Assembly: GCA_032622095.1 (NCBI GenBank)
Contig: CP136069.1
Coordinates: 182,705,122 to 182,769,121 of the forward strand
Direction of reading: 5' to 3'
Length of the DNA stretch: 64,000 nt
Origin: Siphonodentalium dalli
Lineage: Eukaryota; Mollusca; Scaphopoda; Gadilida; Siphonodentaliidae
Below the pieces are notes generated by a model, which saw only the letters and a program-made list of their open reading frames with translations, searched no databases and had not been told where the DNA came from. Of the stretch, positions 19,280-32,942 are shown piece by piece; within the stretch, counting starts at the first letter, position 1, and every line of letters begins with the position of its first letter. The position numbers and the translations under genes are program-made.

Positions 19280-21327
19280 CCTTTGTTGGAATTACCACTG
19301 GAGTATTTTGTCAAGCCTTTTAGCGATGCTCTTGTTTAAATCTAGTGTGACATACATACTTTATTTCATTCATGTTTTGGTTAATTGTTATGAAACGTAT
19401 CACAACAACATATCCTCGTGCATATAGGTTCATATTGGATTTATTTTTTCTGAGAAGTTTTGAGTTTTGGATGATGCCCGGGAAGAATTGAAAGGGCTGT
19501 AAGCCATCTCCCACAACCCACTAGTTAAGGGGGAGACGCACGTTTGCCCAAAAAAAATCATTTTGAGGAATACATACCATGTATTAAATTTTTTGAAATA
19601 TGAACATCATAAGAGTAATCAAGAGAGATTTGTAACATTTTATAATAAGTTTCCTTTAGGTACCGAGAACTTTTATTTACTTCCACTTTCTTCATTAAAC
19701 TGTGGTGACTGATGTATCATCATATCTGTTTTCCATGAGAGGAGCCGTCTTTCTGCAGAAAAAGGAACACCATTCTTATAAATGAAGTCAAATTATGAGT
19801 ACCCTATTCTGAAAAATGCAATAATAAGCCAGACATTTGCAATTGGGACTATTTAGAAATGTATGGAGGACAGGATGGACAAATAACAAATCCAATTGAC
19901 CTTGTAAAAAAAAGCTAACAGTCAGTATATTTGGATATGAAATGGAAATAATCATAATACAATAATACAATGATATAAATATCAATGTATAATTATTAAT
20001 TACTAAATAATTTAATAATTAATAATTAGTTATTATTTAATTTTCAATTTAAAACAAAAACAAAATTCTGAACTCTCAAAAGAGTACTCTCATTCAGCTT
20101 TTCAATGCATAATATCTCTCAATATATGATAGATTGTTTAACTGAACTGACCAAATAAATGCACATGAATAAATCATACATTTTGCTTCTGATATTCTGT
20201 GACATTTTATACCAGGACTGAGGTATCCCAATGATGCAAAGTATTCCCACTATATCAAAGTAAGCAATCTCACTATGTCATTGAATATTGGTAATAAGTC
20301 TGTTGAAATACAGTTTATATTGACCTCAAAGGTGTCACTTTCTGTAAGGTAATGTATTTGTCATATTATGGACCACGGGTAATGGGTTATACCAAAAATC
20401 GCACATAACTGTTGTGCAGTATTGACGCTAAATTAAATTACATACCTGCTCATTGTTATCAGCAAGGCAACCTCACAGTTAGTCGGCATTGTCAATGATT
20501 ACAAATGGCAAGGATTCCTTTTCTTTGATTCCAAGTTATTTCAATCACCTATAAGAGACAGACAAATTTTTATTTTTATTTTCTTAACTTTCAATTTCGC
20601 ACCAGCAATGTATAACAGCATTAGCTTTCTGGGGTGTTGCCACCGACACCACGTTTACAAAATAAAAAAAGCTCTCTCGGGGTAAATTCGCATTACACAA
20701 TTGAAATAACACAAACTATTTTCATTTAAAACGTATGTACAATTTGTACATGTAGATGCAGCGTTGAATGGTCAATCTCAATGCCTTGTAAAATGTTTTA
20801 TGGGGAGAGACTACAAATTAGATTTAACGAACACCTCAAATGGGTTCCAGCAACTGTTGGAGGTTTCATTTAATTACTTGATAGTTTCATGTTGATCTGA
20901 ATTGCCCTATACTGGTACTAATTGAAATATTTGGATAAAAACTAACATATAACCAAGCTCAACTCAATTTCATTATTATAAAATTCATATAACATGTCAG
21001 AGATCCTGAATGTGTCTTTGCTATAGGATGGCAGCGACGTGATAAAATAAAAAATAAAATATTTTGATAATACACATGTATTTTAGATTGAACTTAACAA
21101 AGACCCCAGTTCACATGACAACTCATGTGGTTAATTAACTCTGGTGCGATATACTACAGGTACAGAGGGGGCACACAATCCCAACTGTTATTTAATGCTA
21201 TTAACACATGATGGGATATTCAAAACATTTGTTTCCAGCTAATTGTGGTAGCCGCCTTTAATGAATTGAAATTATCTATCTCAACTTACCTGTAAATGTT
21301 GACAGTTACAGGTAATTAGGAATTAAC

Positions 21328-21412
21328 CTCTCATTACCCTTCTTCTACCAGGTACAGGACAACCCACAACCTCTCATTGCTCTTCTCCTATTGGGTACAG
21401 GACAGCCCCATG
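21328..21412. repeat. ~45-bp tandem duplication
   Basis: acctctcattacccttcttc and acctctcattgctcttctcc start two adjacent units, both ending gtacaggaca-ccc. Inside the TTAA element. Confidence 0.6.
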
Positions 21413-22311
21413 GCAATCCAATGTTTTAGTGTTCAGGCAACTAATAAAGACAAAACATTTTGCAGGTTAACAAACCAAAAAGTTATATTTTATGAAAAAT
21501 ATAAAGATAACAAAGAGTGGGTTAAAATATTGCTTGAGGGTTAAGTTGCACAATGTTATACCGTAATATATATTCCAGATGTTGTGGAAAATAAGATTGC
21601 TGCATATTAATTACTAACATATTAATGCACAGATGTAATTAATTAGTACCATGTAACACGTACACCCAGCTAGATGATCTATGTTGAGGGTGGGGTGTCC
21701 ACTGTCTGAAATTTCCAAAAGCACCGGCCCTTGACCCATACCAGGTTAACGCCCTCCCAGTCCCAAATTTGCAAAATATAATTTGCACCCCTCTACGTTG
21801 GGTTATAATTTTCTAATTTGTTATCTCAAAGTTTCAAATCCCCCACTAATTACTGGCTGCAAAATTAAAATTTATAAGAACAATTTCTAGATACATAAAT
21901 TATTATTATTAATATTTCGTGAGATTTAATACATTTATTTCCAACTGTCAAATGGACCAAATTTGTTTTGTAGGGGAGGGGGTACATAATACTCCAGCAT
22001 TATATATACCAGACAATGAATTGTAGCTCTTTCATTACATGTTCCTAACATGCTGATCATGTACACAAGCTGAGTACACGTACCTGTAACATGATAACCA
22101 GGTTTAGCACATCCTACATTTGACTAAATATAAATAGTTAAATATGATGATATCGAACCAATTTTCTTCCCATATATGCACAAGTTATGAGATCCTTGAA
22201 AATGCAACCACAATGTGACATTGAAGTGTAATAATATTATTATAATAAATGAACAGGCTTGGGATAAAATTTGATTCATGCAAGCATGCATCATTTGTGT
22301 GGTGTTACTAA

Positions 22312-22374
22312 TAGATCATGCCATGAATCTCTAATCTGGCTATGCCCATACGTAGCGATTCATGGCATGATCTA
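22312..22374. repeat. 63-bp hairpin
   Basis: Arms tagatcatgccatgaatc (22312-22329) and gattcatggcatgatcta (22357-22374) are perfect complements; 27-nt loop. Confidence 0.85.
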
Positions 22375-22970
22375 GTAAGTCATATATATGGTATTTGTTA
22401 TTGGATTATTTCCCTTGTTTTTATTTGAAGATCCATGAAACCGTAATACATATACATATTCAACTTGTACATGTATAGTTGAATTACTATCAGGTCATTC
22501 GGGTGCCTGGTATAGTGTCAACATGATTATTAATTTGGAGAAAATTCTCAATGATCACTTGTATTATTTAGCATTGAGACAGAGTGAAATTGCCATGTGA
22601 ACTGACACTATTAATATTATAATTATTAATTAACTTTCACTTCAGCCTGAACCCCATCGATTACTAAAGTAACGACATGATTATTAGGCACTTGATAGTA
22701 TTATAAAATCAACTCTTATAATTGATTACAACCAAAATGGGACAAAATTTCTTGACGTTGGGCCTCCAAATTGTAAAAAAAAAAAAAATTATAATTGTGG
22801 TGTGTCCACTGGTCAGCTATACAAAATAGCATGTGACCGAACTTGGCAACATGATTCATTTTTTTATAAGAAATAGCCCCTGATAGCCCAAGAAAAAATA
22901 CATGTCAACCATGATTATTATGATAAAAATAACATATATATGACTAGCGTTTCAAACTTTGTGTGCTGTA

Positions 22971-23738
22971 CGTTTTTTTGTTAAAAATATAAGAGCGTTT
23001 GAAATTGATGTCGGTCAGCCATTTTGTAAACAATATTTCAAGTCGTCGAAAATTTATCAAACTTACGCCAAAGCCTAAAATCATCCATGCGATCGTTGGT
23101 ACCACCAGTACCGACACGTTCCCAATTACTCTTCCTTAAATATGGGTCGTCATTGAGAGCGATCGGACATTATGCAATGCGTAATTTCACAAATTTGAAG
23201 AGAAAATCAACTTTCGGTTTGAGAATAAGCCAAATTACCGGAAATGGTTTCATAACTCACTTTAGTATGCCGCAATATACAGTTCCCCGTATTATACACA
23301 GAAAACGTATATTTTCGTATTATGTGGGAAAACTGATGTAACTAAACATAAAAACGTTTTTTTGTTAAAAATATAAGAGCGTTTGAAATTGATGTCGGTC
23401 AGCCATTTTGTAAACAATATTTCAAGTCAGCGAAAATTTATCAAACTTACGCCAAAGTCTAAAATCATCCATGCGATCGTTGGTACCACCAGTACCGACA
23501 CGTTCCCAATTACTCTTCCTTAAATATGGGTCGTCATTGAGAGCGATCGGACATTATGCAATGCGTAATTTCACAAATTTGAAGAGAAAATCAACTTTCG
23601 GTTTGAGAATAAGCCAAATTACCGGAAATGGTTTCATAACTCACTTTAGTATGCCGCAATATATAGTTCCCCGTATTATACACAGAAAACGTATATTTTC
23701 GTATTATGTGGGAAAACTGATGTAACTAAACATAAAAA
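22971..23738 (+). repeat. 384-bp tandem duplication containing an 84-codon frame twice
   Basis: Unit 1 22971-23354, unit 2 23355-23738, differing at only about four bases, so the duplication is recent. Each unit holds an open frame on the + strand (23087-23341 and 23471-23725) starting MRSLVPPVPTRSQ and ending YYVGKLM; the two proteins differ by one residue (Thr/Ile). I do not recognise the protein, and with so few differences conservation says nothing about coding. It sits inside the TTAA element, so it may be cargo or part of the element itself. Confidence 0.9.
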
Positions 23739-24461
23739 CTATGTGCAATTTTGATACTTTTAATAGATGAAATATATCTTTTTAATATTGTCGCAATGAT
23801 ATCAAGCTTATTTTCGATAGATGGCGAAATTTTATTTTTACCTCTTAAATTTCCATCAAATGTTTTCTTCTTTTTTCAATAAAAGTAGCTAAATTGGAAG
23901 TCAGTAATGTCAATATGACTTCTCCTGATAGTTATACAGATAACCCCTTGGAGATCGGGTGCTGATCGGGTACGAATATTGTGATATTTACCTTTTTAGT
24001 CCGCAAACGAACAGAATAAATTTTGACTTACGTTTTCCAATGGCGGCCAATCCGGCCATTGATAGAGCAGATTGTCGTCATCTTGGAATCCGTCTCTGAT
24101 GGCGAAGCAGCTCATTTTATGAACAAAATATGGCTCCTCTCATGTAAACCAGATACCATAGCACACCATGGTCCATTCTTTGGTCCAATAATGTTAGTTA
24201 TTTAAAAGTTCTCGGTACCTAAAGACATGCTATTTTTACCAAATATTTCCCACATTTGTCAAACTATAGTGCTTTTTAAAGGAAACCACATGTCCAGCAT
24301 ACTTTAACAATTCACCAACACATTCTATGTATAAAGCTGAGCAATATGAAATCTGGTTGCTATGCATTTTTCATTTTTCCATTGTTGTTTCTGGCTCATA
24401 CAACAGTGACGTTTTCAATGATTTCAGCCATATTTTGGGCAAACGTGCATCTGACCCTTAA

Positions 24462-25598
24462 GATGTAATGAAGAAAATATGTAAACAAAATTTACTAAAT
24501 TGTAAACTATCGCTGGAATCTTGATCCCGTTGTCGAAATCAGGCGCACAGCCCCAAAACGCCCGGCGTATCGTATAGGAAATGAAGGCGTGGTGATATAC
24601 CATCGTGTGTTGCGTGGGTAACATCGTGCCACATTTAATCAATTGATCTTTGTGTTACTCCAGAGAGGATGAATATTAATCCGAATCCTTTCAATATTTG
24701 ATTAGCATAAACTTATATTGTGTACTGGTGGGAGGGTGTGAATATGAATTCTCAATGGTTTGACAATACATATAACTACACTTGTTTATACTGCCATTAG
24801 TTTATGACCCACATATGATGGCGAATGTTAGCACAAGAGGCCTCACCTGTAATCGTTATGGCAATGTAAACTGTTGGCCATTTACACTTATGTGTTTTAC
24901 ACACACAACTGACATTAATTATTCATGTTATATCCTTATTTATTACATGATCCTACACTTATTATGAAACTATAATGAATGAAGAGTTTGAAATGTTATG
25001 TCATTAAATATACGTTATTAAATACGACAAAGAGTCTTTATTTATCTGGGACTATTTCTTTACGCTAGTAAACAACGCATAGTTACGTGAAAAGTCTTCG
25101 CATGCATGATCGAGAAGCCGGTGTTAGTCGCGTCGCATTTGTTGATCGAGTGTACGTTCAAACGCTGGCAAGTTTGCACGGTATATTTTGCAGGGATTTC
25201 GCAACAAACAACCACATGGTGCCAGAATATGAACGGAAAACGTGCACATAACATGCATCTTTACCAAAGCGAAAGACGTGAGAAGTAAAATTTCTGTAGT
25301 TTCGCTTGTAACGGTGCTACTGGAATTTGCCTTCAAATATCTCTATAATTTATTCTTGCGAAATAATTGCATGATATTTACAGGCAAATTCCGGTATAGC
25401 ACGCTACATATGGAACTGCAGATATTTTACTTCGCACGTAGTTAGGTGTGGTTCAGATGCACTTTATATGCTTGTTTTCGTTCATATTTTGGCACCATAT
25501 CGTTTTCTACGACTAAATGCCTGCAAACCATACCGTGCAAACTGGTCAGTGTAGAATGTACCTTTAAATGTGTTTTGTCGAGGTTCTGGATCATGTAA
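24462..25598. other. Unannotated intergenic sequence
   Basis: Several short overlapping frames on both strands, none convincing. Bases about 24890-24965 resemble 25880-25945 (shared acacacaactgacatt and gttatatccttat), an old direct repeat. Confidence 0.4.
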
Positions 25599-25794
25599 TA
25601 AATAGAATCTACAACTTGTCTCCAGTGTATAGCGGAATTTATAAAACTCGCCCAGTAAATTAGGTCCGGACCTCGTCAAAGGCTCGGTCCAGACCTAATG
25701 GACCTCACCAAAGGCTCGGTCCAGACCTACTTTACTCGACTCGTTTTATCAATTCCGCTTTAAACCCGGGACGAGTTGTAGATCCTCTATTTTT
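25599..25794. repeat. ~195-bp palindrome with duplicated centre
   Basis: Arms 25599-25670 and 25723-25794 pair imperfectly (for example tagcggaatttataaaactcg with its inverse). The centre holds two copies of aaaggctcggtccagaccta. Confidence 0.75.
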
Positions 25795-25825
25795 AAATAT
25801 AAAGATAATTTCCTTAAGCTTTTTG

Positions 25826-26003
25826 TATCTGAAACACCTTTCCATTTCACAAATTGTTGGTTATTACCACACATGTACACGTCTGTGTTTATCACACACA
25901 ACTGACATTCATTATGCCTGTTATATCCTTATTATTATTTGTTTTTAATATGATTATAATTTTCTTTGTGTATCTGAAACACCTTCCCATTTCACAAATT
26001 GTT
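25826..26003. repeat. Short direct repeat pair
   Basis: tgtatctgaaacacctttcc (from about 25830) recurs near 25970 as tgtatctgaaacaccttccc; both are followed by atttcacaaattgtt. Confidence 0.65.
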
Positions 26004-26321
26004 CGGGGTGCAGAATTAGCGAATAGGTGTGTAGCTATTAACACGATAGCATGCATTGCGAGATTTGAAGCATTCAAATATACCAACGTGACCAGTTTCC
26101 TTCTTATATTTCATAGGTTCGCTCTGTGTGAATACCAGGCAGTTTATTCAAACATAGGATACCATGATCCAGTGCTGATTGATTTAACATAGAATACCAT
26201 GCTACAGTGCTGATTGCTTTTAAGAAATCGTAGCTCAGGATTGACACAGTTTGATCAACATTACCAAATATTGTGATTCTCTGACAGTTCACCACGGCAC
26301 ACTATACACAATGGAGCTGTT

Positions 26322-26431
26322 ACTCAAAGCATAGGATTGTGACACTCAAAGCATAGGATTGTGACACTCAAAGCATAGGATTGTGACACTCAAAGCATAG
26401 GATTGTGACACTCAAAGCATAGGATTGTGAC
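26322..26431. repeat. 22-bp minisatellite, five exact copies
   Basis: Unit actcaaagcataggattgtgac, five identical copies head to tail. No variation between units, so very recent expansion. Confidence 0.95.
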
Positions 26432-27810
26432 ACCAATACTTTGAAGTGGAGTATGAGATGATTTATCCTGAAAGAAGTTTCATGAATTTTACTTTCTTGT
26501 AGAATTCGTTGTCGTCTCCACTCTCTTATCCACTCTCTTCTTGGAAGGATACAGCTGACTATGTAATTTAAAGTAAAAAATATATGTTATCACAATGTTT
26601 ACATAATTTCAAAAAAATACGAACTAATTTAACCTCGCGAACTTGTTAACAGTTCGGTTCTCTAAACGTAAACAAACAACACAAATATGCGGTTACTCGT
26701 AATTACGTACGTGGCATGTTATCTGCGCAATCTAACACAATAGTTAGACCGTAAGATATCACCGTTTCCGATAAATGTAGAATAGTAATTCATTCTTTAA
26801 AACTGGTTTTAGTCAAAACTGTGTTTTAAGTCAGTTAATGTTTCTATGATGTTCATAATAAAAAATTATTTATACAAATTTAGGTTTTTATATTTTTACA
26901 CATGTAGGTTTTTGTTTCATAAAACATTATGCTGAACACAGTTTTCACTTATTTTCTCTCTTTATAACAGCAATGGTGTTTCCACAAAAAAAATCATGGG
27001 TTCACATGTAGTTAGTTTAGTCTGGATTCATGTTGTTCCACAATCTCTGAAGCGCAATAACCACCCCGAGTTAAGTGGTCCTGATGATTTGCTTATGTAT
27101 ACGAGTGTACGTGCCAACTATATAATTACTTCCTCGCACGCGAGTGGATTCCCCCATCGTTAAAATCTGGTATTATTGTTCATCTATAAAATGGAGAACA
27201 GAAGCCACCGACACTCACTGATAGCTATAGAGCTATACAAGTATGCATCTTTTAAAACAGCATGTGTATTGCTTTAAAAGAGGATTTTGTCCGATATGCG
27301 CTGAGATTATTGTGTGTGTTTTTGGGCTGCAATTTTCTGCAAAACTGTTTATTATTTGTGGGATTTGAGAAATTTTATCTTGTCATCGATTGTTACCCAA
27401 TACAGTTATTCTACTGAAGCATCACACCCTCATATCGTAATATCAGAGCATATATGTCAACCACCTTCCACCAGGTCGCAGTAGTGTGCGAGACAATTGC
27501 GACAACGGAAAATGGGCCACTTAACTCTAGATGCATACTTTTAGCATTGAATGTGAGGATCTATTGAATATTCATTGGTCTGAGACCCCCATTAATGCAG
27601 GAAATGATTGCGTATTAAGTATCTCGCGATCTCAGGGATGCAGCTAGAGAATCTCCCGTATGGGGTGTCAACCTTGCAATTCCAAACTGCGCCCCCTCAT
27701 TAAAACACACTGAAATGTTGAAGTCAGAGAATTCTTAAGTTTGAACATGACTAGATGTCCACCATGTGTGGACATGTTTCATCTTAATTAACACGGTTGT
27801 TTTGTGAATT
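26432..27810. other. Unannotated intergenic sequence
   Basis: AT-rich, no coding frame of note, no repeat structure seen by eye. Confidence 0.4.
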
Positions 27811-30800
27811 TTTCGATAGTCGACTCCCCCCCCCCCACTCAATTGGTGTTCATTCGAGCATGTGCACTCCCGATATCAATAGTTATATTTTCCCAATAGT
27901 CCGTGGGCCAAACAAGATATTTTTCGAGTTGGCTGCACCCCCCTCTCCAACAAAGGTTTCTACATATCAAATTAAAGGTCATCATATGGCGCATCAGATT
28001 TTGCTTGTTGCCCGTTTCAGAAAGTGTCCCAAAAAAGATTTTACGGGAAGACAACTCTTACCCCTAAAATAAAATAAAATTTTCTTGAGTACAAGTGTCA
28101 GAGCATAAACAAAATATTGCGGTTATAAACTGCACAATATATAGTTTATATTAATAAGAAATGACCATAAAATAACACGAGATACAAAACTAGACCAATT
28201 TATGAGCTATTTAGAAAAAAATGCGATAAATATTTTGAAATCGCGAAAAATTACTTGGAATTTGAAAAAAATTGTCACATATTAATGGCTATAACTTGTG
28301 AATCAGATGGGCTATTGATCCGCAGCATGGCTCAAAAATTGCCCCGATGACATAGCAAAACGATTTTATTAATCGAATGCCAAGAATATTGCTATATGAG
28401 CATAAACTTAATCCCACCCCCTAAAATATAACTTTTGCAGGTAAACGAATTATGTAGTTTACACTTAGAATGCTGCATGTCAAGCTGGTTTTGGAAGCAT
28501 AAACTGAAACAGTGTACAGAATGATGAAGGGAATGATAAATAACGGTGATCTAAGATTAAAATTTGAAGAACAAAAGGTGAAAAATGAGAATTTTGACTA
28601 ATTTCTGAAAAATATACAACATTTTGATTAAATTTTGATAGGCTATGGTATAACCTAACGAGAACACTGGTCTAGAATTTGTAAGTTCATAAAACCTCAT
28701 ACGATCACCTTTTTTGGCAACTATTTCGTATATTTTTCAATTTTTACTTGAATTTTTATGGAAAGATTAAATACATAAATATTTCAACTGAACACATATG
28801 GCTACAAAGGCTTATGAGTGAGACTTACGTTATACAGAACGGTATTTTCTTATTTGTGCCGCGTATGTCGGGACAGTGATCACAACTGACAATAGATACG
28901 GCACTACATGCGCTACATATTTGACCATTATTTTAGGATGGCAAATTCGAAGTTTCTCACCTTTTCCTTCACAAACGTGACTGAGTTCGTTATCTGGGGA
29001 CAACGGAATTGTTAATCATGAGTTCACTGGTAATCATAAACAGACCTTAGAACCCTACTATTGTTTCAATTAATTTAAGCCAATGAGTAATTGGTTTGTC
29101 TCAAGGACTATAGATACTCATTTATTGGGGGACTACTTGATACAAGTCAGTGTACAGAAAGATTAAAACAATCATCACTAATATGTGCCTTTTGGATCAG
29201 TTTAGATAAGTAATATCAATTTATATGTTGTTTCTGAAGAAAATTTAAATTGTATGCCCAAATTACCAGCCTTCCATTTCAAGTTGCATATCTCTGATGT
29301 GTTCAGGTGAAATATTTTATATTAAATAAATTAGTTGATATACAGAGGATTTTTTGTCAATAAAGAAATGGCTTTTGCATTATATAATATTGTGTTGCCA
29401 AACAGTTTTCAAGACATGCTACTACTTCCTGTTCTATAATTTGAGTATATATAGTCCTTAAATGTTCTCTCACTCAACTCATCCTATGAGTCGTCAAAAT
29501 TTACACTATTTCGGTTATCGTAGACATTCTCACATACATCGTTACATGGTTAGTCTGCACTGAAACAAGATAATGTGTCAGATTCACATGAATCTTTGCA
29601 GCCAAAGCTCAGTTGTCACATTCGATCGGGAGGAAGTATAATCTGTCTGGTTTGTAGGACTCAATCAAAGAGCAACCAGTCATGGCTATCATGACATGGT
29701 ATACCAGGCTTGGGAGTTAGTATGATGTGCCAATCACTGATATAGTTCGCACGAAGATGTTGGTGTGATTTCTTAAGGAGTATGTGGCTGCTGGAGGTAG
29801 AAGGTGTGTTCCAGTGTTCGGTTATACAACAGAAGAACGTGTGCATTAATTTGTCGAATAGACAACATAATGGCCCACCATAATATAGCCCACATGCAAA
29901 CTCTTTGTAGGATATATAGTGTCATCGTCATCGTCAATATATTACACACATTGATGCAAATTTAAAGTCGCATCACATTTTACTGCTTTTGACTATTAAG
30001 TCAAACGGATTCATTGTATATGTATTTGTGAATGTCGTAGCCTGAATTAACGCGTGAATTATTGGCAAGGTTTCACACACCTCATTGGACAATACTGTCC
30101 GCTATGTCGTTCACGGAAATGACACATGACCTATTTTTGGATTCAGTATGAAGAATTATCCTAGCTCCTATTCGACCTGTAAGTCAGTGGAATTAAAATA
30201 ATAACTAGCTTCCGACCGAGGCGTGCTGCGCTGGCTGCATGCAACAGTATACGTGTATCCGCTTCCTCGTGGTAACATACTAGCACGAGATCAGAACTAA
30301 CTCTAAGCGAACGTCACCATTCAGGGACCATATCACGTGACAATTACTTGGCACAATAACTCACGTGACAATTACTTGGCACAATAACTCAACCCATTCT
30401 GGAATGCCATGTCCTTATAACCCTATGTAATTTGGGCTCCATATATAGTCCTATGTTGTGTGGCATATATAACCATAGCCCTATATATAGTGCACAATAT
30501 ACATGTTTATGATTATATGATAACAACGCTAGGCATTGTGACACGTGGTGTCCCTAAAGTATGTCCCTTTACCTATATGCCCGTTTGAGTGTCATGTAAA
30601 TAATGTTATCCCCTGGACGCAGAGCTGGAATAGTCAGCACCCAGATGCACATGCATAAAAACGAATCTATAATGAATCAATGATGAAGCAAGATTCAGGC
30701 GTAATAATGATCGGCAGTCCATTCTCATTGTCTCTTTCATGCCCGTCGGGTTCAAAAGATCAGCACCATGCTACTATTATAATCTTCGGATTGTTAACAA

Positions 30801-32560
30801 ACACAAATGATTTCAGTTGACCCAGAATATATACCCACAAGCTGGGCAGAAACATAACAGCTGAATAGAGTCAAATATGCTGAACCTTTTGTCATGCAGT
30901 GTATCGGATCGCCCCGGGTGGCCCGGTCCGTCCCCCAGCGCTAATATATAATAAAGCCATGGGAGTTCTGCTTGTCTCCCTCAAGGTTGAAAATAGGTCT
31001 GGCTAAAATGACCCCGCAACAGAAGTACCGGTATAGAAAGCATAGTCACCGTGCATGAGATATATGGGTGCATTGGATTATATGGGTTTGGTTTTCCTTG
31101 ACGGCCATCGCATGGTCGCTGCTTCATGCGAATTGTTATTTGGCCGCCGACATGTCAGGATGTACGGGTATATAAAATGGGAGGATATCTGCATGGAATA
31201 ACCGAAGTAGTGCCAATGTTTACTTAACTGGCTACCCTGAGGATGAGCAGAGTTATTGGGAATTTTCGTCAATCAATTATTCATCACAATAAATGAGTTG
31301 GTACAAGATATTATAGTTCTTTAGTGTGTTGAGGAACACCAGTGAATGCATTCTTAATGAACATTTCCATTATCCCCATATGACGAACCCAGTTTAATTT
31401 GTGTCGGTAAGTTTGAAAGTCTTCGATGTTGGTGGCCGTTTTGGATGCCATCTTAAAACAATTATCAAACATGAAGTGTCCGATGCTCTATATATCGTCA
31501 ATTGTGTCTATTGTCACAAAATGCGCCACAAAATAAGAAAATACCTCCCAGTAAAACGTAAGTCTCACTCATCAGCCTGTGACCAGTTGAAATATGTATA
31601 TAATGGGCTTTGTGCAATAATTCAAATAAAAATTGTAAAAATATGAAATAGTTGACAAAAAAGTGATAATGTGAGGTTTAATGAATTTCCATTTTCTGGA
31701 CCAGTATCCGCATGTGATGTTTCCATACCCCTATCAAAATTTAATCACAATGTTGTAAAATGTTGAGAAATTAGTAAAAAATACCATTTTCCACCATTTC
31801 CCCCCAAATTTTCATCTTAGAACATGTTCGGACAAGGTTGTTTATGATTCCCCTTCATCAATCTCTACACAGTTTCATTTTATACCCCCAAAGCATTCTT
31901 TGCATGCGGTATTCTAAGTGTAAACTATGCAATTAAGTTTTCTGAGAAAATTATATTTTAGGGGGTGGGGTTACGTTTATGCCCACAGCGCATTTTCACA
32001 GACATATAATTATTAGTCCATCATTCAAATTGTTTTTCTAGGTCTTTGGGGCAATTTTTGAGATATGTTGCGCGTCAGTAGCCCATGTGTTTCACAAGTT
32101 ACAGCCAATTATATGTGACACTATTTTTCAAAATTCATAGCAATTTTTCGCAATTTTAAAATATTTATGCCATTTTTTTCGGACTAGCTTATACATTGGT
32201 CCAGTGTTGTGTCTCATGTTGTTTTATAGTGATCTTTAATCAATATAAACGATGTCTTGTTTACTTTATAACCACATTCATATTTTTATACGCTGACACT
32301 TGTACTCGATGAAATTTTTATTTTATTAATGGGTAGGTGTTGTCTTCCTTGAAAAAATATATTTTGGGACACATTCTGAAGCGGACAACAAGCAAAATCG
32401 GATGCGTCATATAATGACCTTTAATTTGATGTATAAAAACCTTTGTTGGAGGGGGTGCAGCCAACTTCTAAACTAGAGGCTTTCTGAGTTTCATCGCAAT
32501 CCGATTACCATATCTGAAGATATCCTAAAAAAATATCAGGGGGGGACTTACTTTTTTAGG
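27811..32560. mobile_element. Long inverted repeat, ~1.25-kb arms, ~2.2-kb spacer
   Basis: The left arm (about 27811-29070) and right arm (about 31300-32560) are diverged reverse complements along most of their length. Pairs seen include: ttggctgcacccccctctcc / ggagggggtgcagccaac; catatggcgcatcagatttt / aaaatcggatgcgtcatata; aatgctgcatgtcaagc-type text with its partner near 31900; and tatgagtgagacttacgtt / aacgtaagtctcactcat. Perhaps a quarter of positions differ, so it is old. Frames inside (27797-28072, 31401-31646, 29661-29846) look non-coding. Either a TIR-rich (fold-back) DNA transposon or two oppositely oriented copies of one repeat family. Confidence 0.7.
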
Positions 32561-32942
32561 CGTTTAAACGTTAAGGGAATATATAATGAACACTCATTTA
32601 TAGAGATGCAACATGTATTGACAACGAATGAATCAAAATATCGATCGAGGACCTGTAGAAAGCAAATCTTCATATTCCGTCCAGGGAGCTATAGCCTAGA
32701 CTCAGTAGGTGGTGTGGCGCATCATAGGCCAACATAAGCCGCCTGGAGATTGCGATACTAATTCGAATGGAATTGACGCGAGGTTATATTAAATGTAATA
32801 ATAACTGTAAATATATGTGAATTTACAAAAGTAACACGCTGTATAGTTAGGCCACCAGATACAGTAATTGACAAATAATGTGGTTCACATGCATGATCAA
32901 CCAATCTTTACCAAAATTTTACAGGTGATGGCGAGTCACCAT
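32561..32942. other. Unannotated spacer
   Basis: No feature supported. Confidence 0.35.

Larger units (their letters stand above)
19525..24461. mobile_element. TTAA-flanked TIR transposon, ~4.9 kb, no recognisable transposase
   Basis: The left end reads TTAA (19525-19528) then gggggagacgcacgtttgcc. The right end, inverted, reads gggtcagatgcacgtttgcc then TTAA (24458-24461). The last ~17 bases of the terminal repeats are identical apart from a few changes and continue into an A run on both sides. A second subterminal inverted motif, ctttaggtaccgagaactt, lies 126 bp from the left end (19655) and about 230 bp from the right end (24207 on, inverted). Beyond it a further match around ggctcctctcatg (19731-19745; about 24131 on) also pairs. 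TTAA duplication is the piggyBac rule, but the termini do not look like classic piggyBac ends and the interior has only short frames, so it is either non-autonomous or badly decayed. Confidence 0.7.

Noticed and set aside
26322-26431. CRISPR-like array
   Set aside because: The units are contiguous, identical and have no spacers; the genome is animal.
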